From Thraustochytrium sp. TN22 (taxonomy: Eukaryota > Sar > Bigyra > Thraustochytrida > Thraustochytriidae): 64,000 bases of DNA. The notes below the pieces were generated by a model. The model had not been told where the DNA came from. It saw only the letters and a program-made list of their open reading frames with translations, and searched no databases. The position numbers and the translations under genes were made by a program. Positions 25,924-35,700 of this stretch are shown here, in pieces. Where the stretch lies: assembly GCA_013306675.1 (NCBI GenBank), contig JABLUY010000175.1:1-64000 (forward strand), read 5' to 3'. Each line of letters begins with the position of its first letter. Within the stretch, counting starts at the first letter, position 1.

Positions 25924-27939
25924 TCAGGTATGCACGCTACTCTTGATCATGTCGCGCAGGTCGATCTCGACGTCGCCGGAGAGAGCAATCTTGTAGAGGT
26001 ACTCCTCATAGGAAATGGCGCATTGCTTCTTGATCCACTGCATCCACTCGTGCATGGAGACACCGTCGTTCTGACACCAGCGGTAGAGGTCCTCGACGTC
26101 GACGCTGGAGAGATACTCAATGTAGCCCTCCTGGCTGCGAGCCGAGTTCATAGCCTGGATCTTGACGGTCTTGAAGAGCAGCGCGAAGTGGATGTACATG
26201 TCATCGTTGAGCGTGTCGGCGCGGCGGCGCAGCGCGCGCTTGGCCTTGCAGAACGCGCACAACTTGTTGGGCGGCACGCGCTCCTCGTCATGCTCACGCA
26301 TGCTGTCCTTGCGGCTCAGGAGGCCTCGGATGGGCGGCTCGGAGTCGTCTCCGGTCTCCGCCGTCGCCGCTGCCGCTTCCGCGCCAGCCCCAGCTGCCGC
26401 GGCCGAGGGCGAAGGCGCCGGGTCGTCGAGGGCACGCTCTGCCAGAGCGGCCGCCTCCTCGGGCGACAGGGACGCACCGGCCTCGTCGCCGCCAGCCGCG
26501 GCGTCCGCCTCAGGGGGCAAACCCTGCTCGGCGCGGCTCTGCTGAATGTAGGCGTCCAGGTACTGGGTGCGGATCCAGGCCGGCCAGTCCGGAAAGTCGA
26601 CGCCCTCCGCCTCGACGCGCTTGTAAAGCGTCGGCAGGTGCAGCGAGCTGAGCTCAAAGGCCGGGTGCAGGCTCGGGTCCTCGGCCTCCGACAGCGTCGC
26701 CTCGTGGTCCAGCAGAATCTGGATCTGCGCGGACTTGCACAGCATCACAAAGTGAAAGTACATCGGGTTCGTGCTCGACAACGCCCGCTCCTCCAGGGCC
26801 GCGTTGCCGCACTCGCACACGAGCACGTCGCCTACTTGGTCCTCGTTCGAGGTCGACTCCGGCGAGGTGGCCTCCTCTGGCGGCGCGGCCGGTGCTGCCT
26901 CCTCGACCGCCGGGGCCGCGTCGCCAGCGCCAGCGCCAGCGCCAGCGCCAGACGCGGCGTCTGCAGCCGCTGCCGACTCCTCGGGCTTGGGTCGCACCCT
27001 TCGCCGCCGCGCGCGCGGCGGCTCGTCCGTAGAGCTGCGCCGCTCGTACAGCTTGCGAAAGGTGATGGCCACCGGCCGCTTCTGCTTCTGCACCAGCATG
27101 CCGATCTGGTGCATGCTCATGCCCTCGCAGTCCGTCGGGCCCACCTTGACCACCTGGTAGCCAAAGTGCACGAGGCCGGACTGCTCCGCCTGGCCCGGCG
27201 TCCCGTCCGGCTTGTTCTCAAATGAGGTCACCAGCACGCGCTTGCCCACGTCCGAGATCTGCAGGCCGAGCGGACCGCTCTGGAACACCACGCGAACTGT
27301 ATCGTTCTTCTTGGGACCCAGGTCTCCCGTCGACGCCGTCGCTGCGGTTGCGTTCGCCGCCGCCGCCACAGAGGACCCGCCGCCATTGCTCGCCGCGTGC
27401 GCAGTGCCCGCTCCGCCCTGCGCCGCCGTCTCCGAGAAGTTGCGCAGCCGAAAGGACACGTTCTTGGCGACCGGCTCGAGGCGCACCTGCGTCTGGCCGG
27501 GCGGCGGCGTCGGCTCGCGCGGCGCGGGCGAGGACGCGCGCGAGGACGCCGCCGAGGCGTTCGAAGACGTCTGGCTGGGCGGCGTCGCCGGCCGCGTCGC
27601 CGGCAGCCTGAACTCGATCTCCAGCGGCCGCGGGTTGCTCTTGACCAGCTCGAAGACCTCCTCCATGCCCTTGTCCAGACACGGCTCGCCGGCCACGGCT
27701 TCGACGCGCGCGCCCACGCGCAGCACGCCGTCGCCCAGGGTTGCGGCCTGCCCGCTCAGCTGCCACACGATGACGCCCTTGCCGGGCACGTCAAGAATTT
27801 GCAAGCCCAGCGGCCCCTCCTCGAACGCGAGCGTCACCGTCTCTGCGTCCGACAGCTCCAGCTCCTGCAGCCTGTCCACCGCCGTCGCGGACAGCCGCGA
27901 CAGCTTCTCGCGGCGCCCTGGCGCCGCCGCCGCCGCCAT
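25924..27939 (-). CDS. protein with two PDZ-like domains and a duplicated C-terminal domain of unknown type
   Basis: A 671-residue protein. The first PDZ-like domain is near residues 31-113 (VTLAFEEGPLGLQILDV ... RVGARVEAVAGEPC) and the second near 212-298 (VRVVFQSGPLGLQISDV ... YQVVKVGPTDCEGM). Both have the GPLGLQI carboxylate-binding-loop pattern. The C-terminal 300 residues hold two related domains, each introduced by a small cysteine motif. One is CECGNAALEERAL then MYFHFVMLCKSAQIQI; the other is CAFCKAKRALRRRADTL then MYIHFALLFKTVKIQA. Both continue with L..LY+ and W..WI+.Q. The linkers are Ala/Pro/Glu-rich. It is probably a cytoplasmic scaffold. The repeated domain is not one I recognise. 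The frame continues 12 codons upstream to a GTG; the ATG at 27939 is preferred. Confidence 0.75.
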   Translation of the reverse strand: MAAAAAPGRREKLSRLSATAVDRLQELELSDAETVTLAFEEGPLGLQILDVPGKGVIVWQLSGQAATLGDGVLRVGARVEAVAGEPCLDKGMEEVFELVKSNPRPLEIEFRLPATRPATPPSQTSSNASAASSRASSPAPREPTPPPGQTQVRLEPVAKNVSFRLRNFSETAAQGGAGTAHAASNGGGSSVAAAANATAATASTGDLGPKKNDTVRVVFQSGPLGLQISDVGKRVLVTSFENKPDGTPGQAEQSGLVHFGYQVVKVGPTDCEGMSMHQIGMLVQKQKRPVAITFRKLYERRSSTDEPPRARRRRVRPKPEESAAAADAASGAGAGAGAGDAAPAVEEAAPAAPPEEATSPESTSNEDQVGDVLVCECGNAALEERALSSTNPMYFHFVMLCKSAQIQILLDHEATLSEAEDPSLHPAFELSSLHLPTLYKRVEAEGVDFPDWPAWIRTQYLDAYIQQSRAEQGLPPEADAAAGGDEAGASLSPEEAAALAERALDDPAPSPSAAAAGAGAEAAAATAETGDDSEPPIRGLLSRKDSMREHDEERVPPNKLCAFCKAKRALRRRADTLNDDMYIHFALLFKTVKIQAMNSARSQEGYIEYLSSVDVEDLYRWCQNDGVSMHEWMQWIKKQCAISYEEYLYKIALSGDVEIDLRDMIKSSVHT

Positions 27940-28634
27940 CTTCCCGCCGCGCGCGCGCGCCGTCGCCTCGACCACGTGGCCGCCGCGGGCCGCCTCTTGC
28001 CGCTGCCGCCGCTGCCGCCGCTGCCCGCCTTGGGCGCCTCGGCCGCGGGCCGCCGCCGCCGCTCCTCCTCCCGCCGCGCCGCCGCCGCGCTGCCGCCCGC
28101 CGCGCGCGCGAGCGCTCCCCGCGGCCGCGCCGCCGGACGGCTCTGCCGCCGCTCCGAGTCAGCTCAGCCGCGCGCCTGCTGTCTTCTTTCTGCACTCCCG
28201 CTGCCATGGCAGCGCCTGCCAGTTCGCCATCCTGTCGATTGCCCGCGCGGCATGGCCATGCTCATCGTCACCGCGCGCGGCCCGCTGGCCGCTGCGGCGC
28301 GCGGCGCCTCGCGCGCCGCGGCCGCCGCCGCGCGCGCCCGGGCGGCCGCGCGCGAGGCGCCGGCCGCGCGCCGCCGCGCGGGAAGCCGATAGGCCAGGCG
28401 GCCGCGCCCAGGCCGACTTGACTAGCGTGAGGCACGTGCGCAGCGCGCAAATGTTAGCGGCTCATCTGCGCAACCCTTTCCCGTTAGTCCGTTACGCCGA
28501 GCGGCGACCGTGCTTTTGGCACGGCGGTGATCACTCAGCTCATGCTCATGTCAAGGCCAGGCTCGGATTTGGCGAGAACTCGGATCTGGCGAGAACTAAC
28601 TCCAAAAGTCGCAGAAGTCGGAGGCCGGCGAGGC
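27940..28634. other. GC-rich intergenic region
   Basis: About 700 bases between divergent genes. The first 450 bases are runs of gccgcc and gcgcgc; the last 200 are less biased. Open frames here are Arg/Ala/Pro low complexity with no motif. Confidence 0.5.
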
Positions 28635-29639
28635 ATGGAGGCGCTGCCGGAGGATGTGCTGCGCGGCGCGCTGGCGCTGCTGACGACCGTGGAGCGCGAG
28701 GTCTGCGCGAGGGCCGCGTGCAGGAGCTGGCGGCGCGCTGCAGAGCGGATGAGAGGGGGCTGCGACGCGGGGATGCGCGTGGAGGTGGACCAGGGCAAGG
28801 CGCATGAGGTGAGAGTCTTGGACGCACGGGGACGACGACTGGAGCGCTTCGCCATACCGCACGTGGTGAGGCGCCGCGGGCCGGCGCATAGCGCGAGGCC
28901 GAGGCGAGGGGGCGTGTGCCGCGGCCGCCGCTTCGGCGAGCTCGCCGTCGCACTCGAGCGCGAGTCCTGTCTGTACATGCTGCGTGCCTCGCGCCGCGGC
29001 CGCCTTGCCTACCACGGCCTCGTGCCGCTGCGCCAGGCCAATCCGGTCGCCGTGTGCTACGCCGCGGACCTGGACGCCTTCGTCGTGGCCGACGCCGCCG
29101 CCCCCGCCCTCCTCGTGGTCGGCCCGCGCGGCGCAGAGACTGCACGCGTTCCCTTGCCCGCGCCGTGCACCTCGCTCGCGCTGCGCCAGCGCGACGGCGC
29201 CCTGCATGCCTTTGTGACTTGCGACGCTGACGGCCTCGACAACCTCGCGCCGGGGTTCGACCGATCGCGCATCAACATGGCGGCGCTCGCCTCGCCCGAG
29301 GCTGCGCGCACTCTCTTGCACCCGCTGCGCCGCTGCGGCTCGCTCCTGCGCATCGACCTGCGCTCGCACCAGATCCACACCGTCTCCGACGACCTCGTCC
29401 GGCCGTATGGCTGCGCCTACGACGCCACCAAGGACGCGATCTTCTTCACGCAAGCGACAACGCCCACCACGCGCACGTTGGTCTGCTGCGAGAGTCCAGC
29501 GAGCAATTCTGCGAGGGTTTGCGAAGAGCCCAGCCACATGGCTGACGCGAACGCTTGGCATGTCGACCTCCGCTCTGGAGGGCGCATCGAGACACGACCA
29601 CTGGAGGCCTTCCAGGCGGCTCTCTGGCTCCATGGTTGA
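28635..29639 (+). CDS. F-box-like protein with a beta-propeller-like body
   Basis: A 334-residue protein. Residues 1-40 (MEALPEDVLRGALALL ... CARAACRSWRRAAE) fit the F-box pattern: LP.D.L..I...L....l......VCr.Wr. The rest has about five weak repeats of 40-50 residues with the strand-loop-strand look of NHL/SMP-type propellers, e.g. ANPVAVCYAADLDAFVVADAA, TSLALRQRDGALHAFVTCDADG and RPYGCAYDATKDAIFFTQA. This suggests a substrate adaptor for an SCF ubiquitin ligase. The F-box is short and divergent, so the call is moderate. ATG 28635 is chosen because the F-box begins immediately after it. Confidence 0.6.
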   Translation: MEALPEDVLRGALALLTTVEREVCARAACRSWRRAAERMRGGCDAGMRVEVDQGKAHEVRVLDARGRRLERFAIPHVVRRRGPAHSARPRRGGVCRGRRFGELAVALERESCLYMLRASRRGRLAYHGLVPLRQANPVAVCYAADLDAFVVADAAAPALLVVGPRGAETARVPLPAPCTSLALRQRDGALHAFVTCDADGLDNLAPGFDRSRINMAALASPEAARTLLHPLRRCGSLLRIDLRSHQIHTVSDDLVRPYGCAYDATKDAIFFTQATTPTTRTLVCCESPASNSARVCEEPSHMADANAWHVDLRSGGRIETRPLEAFQAALWLHG

Positions 29640-29876
29640 ATATACATTCCAGTTCAATCTGATCTCATCCTTGTCAGTCCTCAGCAAGCACAGCCTCAGG
29701 CGTGCCGGCTCTCCTCACAAGGGTAAAGGTTGAAGGGGCGGAAGCATCAATCTTGCAGAGGGGCATCACAGCCTCGCGGCGCAACGTCTGCGCATCTATC
29801 TTCCTTCCGTCGCAACACCGAAGCATGGCCGCTGGCCTTGGCTCTCCCTTTCTCGGCTTTTTTTTCTTTTAGTTTC

Positions 29877-31745
29877 TCAGAGCGGCACGCGGTAGTCAGG
29901 ATCGTCCAAGTAGGCATGCAGACCCTCGAGCGCGGCGGTAGAAGTGAACCGACCACGCTCGCTGCGGTCCGCGAAGCGGTGCGTCATGACGGCCTCGAAG
30001 TTGGATGCCACCTTGGTCATGAACTTGCGGTACCACTCCATGGTGTCCATCTGCATCTGCTGTATCCTGTCCGGGCTGTGCAGAATGTTGTCCAGGAATG
30101 CAGGCAGCTCGCTCCATGAGTTGAGAAAGACAAAGGGCGCGCCCTGCGTAATGAGCGGGCGGAAGGCGCCCACGCACTCATGCGCGCGATAGTACTCGTC
30201 CAACACGACGATTGGGATGGACCCCGCCTCGCAGGCCTCGTAGATGCGGTAGGCCTCCGGATTGTGGCCCTGCGGACAGAGCGTAAAGACGGAGTTGACG
30301 AGGATCTGCTTGTACTGCACCGGCGTGATGTAGCCATTGGAGCGCGTGAGCTGCTTCTTCCACTTGGAGACGACCCAGAGGAAGGCGGAGTGCCGTTTCG
30401 AGAGCGGCCCGAGCTCCTTCACCAGTCCCTTGCGCGAGACGCTCGTGAGGCTGCCCATGAAGTTGAAGACGTACTTGCGCTCCTTGACGAGGCGCACATC
30501 GTTCGCGTATACCCGCTTAAACTCCTCGCGCGGCCCGAGCGGCAGGTACATGGGCGACCTCAGCGTCGAGTTCACCACCATGGGGCCGGCGTACATGCGA
30601 AAGTGCGCGCGGTCGTACGTGTGCAGAGCGCGGCAGAACTCGTCGCCGGTGGCAACCAGAACGTCGTAGTACTCCATACCGTTCGTCAGCACGCGCTCGA
30701 AGCGCTCGTGCTGAAAGTTCTTGATGCGCTCCAACAGGTGCACGGTCGGGCTCAGGTCCGGGTCGCACCGCGGGTGGCTGCGCGCCTCCTCGCCGCTCGA
30801 GCACGTTCCGTTGTGCTGGCAGTCCGTTGACCGCATGATCACAAAGTTGTACGAGCCAGACCCAAACATGGACATGAGGTTCGTGCGGAACAGGGAATCC
30901 TGGCGCGGCGTGCGCGTGTACACGCACACCGTGCGCCGCTTCGGCAGGTTGCGCAGAAACACTGCCACGTCCTTGGGGAAGACACGCGGTAGGTCCTGCC
31001 GCGTGCGCGGCAGCTGATCGCGGAGCGGCGACCTGTACGCGTTCGAAAGATTGCCGTTGATCAGGATGATGCCGTCTTTGGGGTCTACGCCAGGAATGTC
31101 CACTGAGCTGAACGGCGCCGATGCGTGCACCTTGCTGAGCTGTAGCCTGCTCTGCGACACCTCCTCATCCGCCTCAATGTCCGGCGTCTCGTCCAGTTGC
31201 ACGTTGTCCAGATTCATGGACAATTGCGCGGCTTCGTCCTCGTTCGACCCGGCTGGGTCCTCATCGCCGGGCGACTGCCGCTGGCTCTGCTCCTGGTACG
31301 CGTCCGTGCTCTTCTCCAGGTCCTCCGCGTCCCACGCGGATGAGTCCCGAGTCGCGGGTGACGACAACGATGATGACGAGGACGCCGCACTTGCGCGCCC
31401 GCCCGCCGCTGTCGACGACGATAGCGATGATGACGATGACGATGACGAGGAGGAGCTGCTGGTGCTGGCGCTAGTGCCGCTTTTGCCAAGGTCGGTGGTC
31501 ACGACATTTCGCCACGGATAGTCGCTCTGTGCAGTGGCCCTGTGCTGCTGTGCCATGAACGAGAGGACGTAAAGGAGTAGGAGCAAGAAGATGAGGATGC
31601 CGGACACCTTGACGCGCGTCGTCCACTCCCTGGACCCAGACTTGCTTGCATGGTCCTTACGCCTGCGTCCGCCCAGCACGCCGTCCGCGAAGATCTCGAC
31701 GCGCGGCTCCGAGTTCGAGCGCTGCGGCCTCACGGTGGCCGGCAT
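29877..31745 (-). CDS. exostosin-family (GT47) type II membrane glycosyltransferase, RXYLT1-like
   Basis: A 622-residue type II membrane protein. It has a basic cytoplasmic tail, one transmembrane anchor near residues 46-65 (VSGILIFLLLLLYVLSFMA), a Ser-rich stem (about 88-130) and an acidic stem. The catalytic region from about 265 has VCVYTRTPRQDSLFR, VFNFMGSLTSVSRKGL and the signature CPQGHNPEAYRIYEACEAGSIPIVVLDEYY, where the R-x-Y-E-A-x-x-x-G-x-I-P-V core binds the nucleotide sugar. That signature resembles ribitol-xylosyltransferase RXYLT1/TMEM5 more than the EXT polymerases. Likely site: Golgi. Donor and acceptor are not readable. ATG 31745 places the anchor at the usual distance. Confidence 0.85.
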   Translation of the reverse strand: MPATVRPQRSNSEPRVEIFADGVLGGRRRKDHASKSGSREWTTRVKVSGILIFLLLLLYVLSFMAQQHRATAQSDYPWRNVVTTDLGKSGTSASTSSSSSSSSSSSSLSSSTAAGGRASAASSSSSLSSPATRDSSAWDAEDLEKSTDAYQEQSQRQSPGDEDPAGSNEDEAAQLSMNLDNVQLDETPDIEADEEVSQSRLQLSKVHASAPFSSVDIPGVDPKDGIILINGNLSNAYRSPLRDQLPRTRQDLPRVFPKDVAVFLRNLPKRRTVCVYTRTPRQDSLFRTNLMSMFGSGSYNFVIMRSTDCQHNGTCSSGEEARSHPRCDPDLSPTVHLLERIKNFQHERFERVLTNGMEYYDVLVATGDEFCRALHTYDRAHFRMYAGPMVVNSTLRSPMYLPLGPREEFKRVYANDVRLVKERKYVFNFMGSLTSVSRKGLVKELGPLSKRHSAFLWVVSKWKKQLTRSNGYITPVQYKQILVNSVFTLCPQGHNPEAYRIYEACEAGSIPIVVLDEYYRAHECVGAFRPLITQGAPFVFLNSWSELPAFLDNILHSPDRIQQMQMDTMEWYRKFMTKVASNFEAVMTHRFADRSERGRFTSTAALEGLHAYLDDPDYRVPL

Positions 31746-32205
31746 GATGGGGCCGACGCTGGCCGTCTCCAAGACGCGAGCAGCCGCCGTTTGTCCGCGC
31801 GCGATGCACGCGGAGCCACTGCGCGCTTGCCGTTTGCACCAGGGCCGCGCCGCCGCCCCTCGCCGCCCCTCGCCGCCCCTCGCCCCTCGCCCTCGCGCTC
31901 GCGCTCGCGCTCGCGCGGGCGCGCCGCGCAAGCCTTGAGTTGATCCGATTCTGTAGCGCGCGCTACCAGTACCAGTACCAGTACCAGTACACGGCGGCGT
32001 GCGCAGTCACAGGCGGCACTGGCAGGAGTATCATCATCAGTGTCATGTCGTTGTGGTGTGAGGAGGACTGCTCAGCAAGTTATCTGCTGAGCTAATCATG
32101 CTTGTCACAGCCTGACCGACTGAGAGTGAGTTGAGGCGGCCGGCAATCACGTTTCCTTTCATCATCAACTTGAACTTGAACATCAGCACCTTCTTCTTGG
32201 TCAGG
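31746..32205. other. intergenic region with short tandem repeats
   Basis: Holds cgcccct repeats and then cgcgct repeats (about 31850-31922), five to six units of accagt (31964-31990), and the 3' flank of the S45 acylase gene. No gene is seen. Confidence 0.6.
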
Positions 32206-35200
32206 TCAGTTGGTCTTGAGCGGGCCGTTCGCGGTGAGGTTGAGGAGAGCCATGCTGATGTACTCGCCATGGGCCCAGGACGAGGCCATGTCGTCGTAGT
32301 GGATCGAGAGCGGGCAGCCACTCTGGCCGAGGGCGTTGATGATGACGGACTTGCCGTCGTCGTACTGGTTGGCTTCGCCGGCCGACCCGAGCGACATGAC
32401 GGCACGAAAGGAGGAGCCCTCGAACTGCACAAAGGACGGGTGGAAGGAGGTGCCGACGTTGACGGTGGCCACGTCGCCGCCGTGCGGTACGGACCGCGAA
32501 AAGGCGCACGCGAGCGGCGTGGCGCCGAAGATGGCCGACGCGAAGCAAGTCTCGTGCATGCCGGGCGTTCCCCATGCCTTGACGGTGTCCGACGCGACGC
32601 GCTGCGCAACGCGGTCCCAGGCGTCCACCGCAAAGTCCATGCACTCCTTCTCCGAGGCATGTCGCTTGCAGTGCGGGCCGCGCGGCTCGACGCCGGCGGC
32701 GCGGCGAAAGGCGGCGGCGATAAAGTACGGCTCGGCCCAGTAGTCAAGGCCAGTCTCGTTGGCTGCGACGGTGAGGAGCTCCTGGCTCCAAAGCTGGAAG
32801 AGGGACGCCCGCTCGCTGCCCATGGCCATGCGCTGGTCCCAAGTGGCGCCGTTGACGCCCATGCGATCGCACAGCTGCTCGGCCATCATGGTGCGCGGCG
32901 AGCGGCAGACGGCGTCCATGACGGGCTGCAGCTCCTCGGCCTGCAGGCTCTTGACGTCCTGCTGGATCTCGCGCATCGTTGCGACCGAGTGGCGCCCGCG
33001 CCGCGCCTCGAGGAGCTGCGTGATGCGCTTGGCGCGGTAGCCGTCGGCCGAGTCCCAGTCGCACGAGGGAACCACCGGGAAGCACTTGGGCGTCACGCGG
33101 TTGTTGGCCGTCGCCACAAAGCCCTGCTTCGGGTTTGTCACAGCCGGCAGGTCCTCGAACGCGAGGTAGTGCCGCGCACCCCAGTCGTACGTGCCGTTGC
33201 CCGGGACTGGCAGCAGGCCGGTGTGGCCGTCTGCGCGCACCGGGAAGCGGCCCGTCATTTGGTAGCCAATGTCCGTGCGGTTGGCCAAGACAAAATTCTG
33301 GCCGGGCGCCACCAGGTAGCTCAGCGCAGCGCGGGCCTCGTCCAGGTCGCGCGCGCGCGCCATGCGGAAGAACGCCGCAAAAGTGGTGTCAAAGTGCTCT
33401 GGCTCGTCGGTCAGGAGCGAGGTCCAGCGCAGCGCCACGGTGTGGCCGCCCAGTCGCGTTGCGCCCTTGTCGCCTTGCTCGCTGAGGATGGTCGCTGGCA
33501 GGTCGTTGTCCGAAATGACCGGCCCGTAGTGCGGCGCCACGCGCACCCTCAGCATGCGCGGCTCCGCCTCGCCGGCCACAACGATGGCCTCCTCGCGCTC
33601 CTCCAGCGAGGTGCGCTCGCCGTTGTGCCAGTACGCGGCCTGGTCCGTCGTCGTGTCCAGCACGAAGAGATCCTGCACATCGGCGCCCGTATTGGTGACC
33701 CCCCAAGCCATGTCGCGGTTCCGCCCGAGGACCACGATGGGCAGGCCCACGAAGGAAGCCCCATACACGTCGAGGCCCTCGCGCTCGTCGCGGAGATGCA
33801 TGAGCAGCCAGATGTTGGGCGCCGTGAGCGCCAGGTGCGGGTCGTTGGCCAAGAGCGGCACGCCGTCGTTCGTGAGCCCCGCGCTCACAACCCAGTTGTT
33901 CGAAGCGCCCGTGATGCCCAGCGCATTGCCACCGCCGCGCAGGTCCCACATGGCGCGCCACGAGGTCTTCGGCGGCGCTGCCGCTGCCTCCGCCTGCTCC
34001 TGTGCCAGCATGCGGCGTGCGGCGGCGACGGCCTCCGCCTCGCGCGCGCGCGCCGGTCCACTTGCGTTGGACGGCCGCAGCCCGTCGACCCAGTCGTCCA
34101 TGGCGGGCGAGGCCGAGCAGCGCGGCGCGTCGTGGTCCGCGTCCGGATCCTCGCACACGTCCTCCGCCTGCACGATGGTGGGGAAATCCGCCACGTCAAA
34201 GGCCGGCAGCAGCTCCCGTACGCGGGCCACGTCGAGGCCGTAGTCCGCGATGAGTCGGAAGCGCATCAGCTCGCGCTGCAAGTTGCCGGAAAGCCCATAG
34301 GACATGATCAGTGTCCACATGATGGAGTCCTGCGGCGTCCACGGCTCCAGCTGCGCCGGCGCCCAGCGCCCGAAGATCCAGCTGAGCACACGCAGCTCGA
34401 TAGGCGCCACGAAGCGCTCGGGCGACGCGATCACGTAGTTGACGCCCGCCGTGAAGCGCTCCAGCACATCCACCTCGGCCGCAAAGCGCTCGTCGGCGCG
34501 CGCACGTGCCCAGGTCGTCTCGGCCACGCCCTGCAGGTCCAGCGTGCGGAAGAGGCGGTCCTGGGGCAGGGCGCCCTCGCCCGCGATCTCCGCGAGCTGG
34601 CCTCGCGCCAGCCGCCGCTGGAAGTCCAGTTGGAAGGTGCGCATGCGCGCCATGATCACGCCCTGTGCGAACCACAGATCGCCCGGGTCGCTCGAGTATG
34701 AGCTCACGTGCACGATACCCGTGTTGGCCTCCATGCTCACCTCGACCACGCCTTGCAGGCCGGCGTCTGCGCCGATGCTCAAGTCCTCCGCCGACCGCTC
34801 GCACAGGCTCAGCCAGACAGCCAGCCAGGTCGTCGTTAGCGCCGCCGCCACGCCCAGGAGCAGCGCCGTGGCCCATAGGCAGCTTGCCACGGTCCTCTTC
34901 GGCGGCCGCAAGGCCACGGCCACCAAGAGGAGCAGGTCCAGGGCCGTGAGCACGCCGAAGGCGACGCCCAAGATCAGCGGACACCGTTGCAGCAGGCTCC
35001 TCAGCATGAGCGCTAGCTTGATCCAGAGCACGATCACTGCCACCACGGCGATCCAGGCCACGATGCGCACCGCAGTAAAGTCGCAGCACTGCATGCGCGC
35101 CTTGCGCACCACCACGACGCGCTCCGCCACGGGCGCATCGCCCGTCGCATCCAGCAGGGGCGTTTCCGCTTCGCTCGCCTCGGCTAGCACGAGCACGGCC

Positions 35201-35255
35201 TCCTCGCTGTCCCTGTCGTCCTGCTCCCGCTGGTTTACCTCCTCCTCCCGCTCCG

Positions 35256-35288
<33 letters not shown>

Positions 35289-35421
35289 GGGCAGCATCAC
35301 GATGACCACCATGATGCTGGTGCTCCGCGCTCGAGGCGCGCCTGCTACGGCCGAGGAGGGGGTCCACGCGGCCCTCGGAGACCTCCCCCGCCGCCCCTTC
35401 GGACGACAAGGTCAGCCCCAT
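32206..35421 (-). CDS. membrane-anchored penicillin acylase-type Ntn hydrolase (peptidase family S45)
   Basis: A 1,071-residue protein. Residues 1-105 are cytoplasmic and Glu/Gln-rich. Three hydrophobic helices follow between about 106 and 205, then the S45 alpha-chain region with WFAQGVIMARMRTFQLDFQRR. The nucleophile site is GASNNWVVSAGLTNDGVPLLANDPHL; Ser507 would become the first residue of the beta chain after autocleavage. Downstream are VLGRNRDMAWGVTNTGADVQDLF and GGDVATVNVGTSFHPSFV (substrate-pocket and late family motifs). S45 enzymes hydrolyse amides such as penicillin G or N-acyl homoserine lactones. They are mostly bacterial and periplasmic, so a eukaryotic copy with a membrane-spanning N-terminus is unusual. 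ATG 35421 is supported by the polar start and by low complexity upstream. Confidence 0.9.
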
Positions 35422-35700
35422 TGCAAGCGCGTGAGCACGAGCGCGGAGGACGCCGAGTGAGTGAGGCTCGAGCCTCGCGCTTTCGTGTTTGCTTGACGAG
35501 CTGACTGACTGTGAGGGAGGACTTGCACCGTGCAGGCAGGATCCGTGGGTCTTATCAGGGTGTGCGCGTGTGTTACGCCGCTGAGTCAAGGCCGCATACA
35601 TACCTTACGTGAACTACTAGCTATCATGGTAGTAAGCAATCGGATGAGACTGGCCAAGTATCCCAGCAGCATCAGCAGCATGTGTAAGCCAATACTTCTC
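35422..35700. other. intergenic region
   Basis: 280 bases between two minus-strand genes. It contains the promoter of the S45 gene and the 3' flank of the dynein-like gene. Nothing further is seen. Confidence 0.5.
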
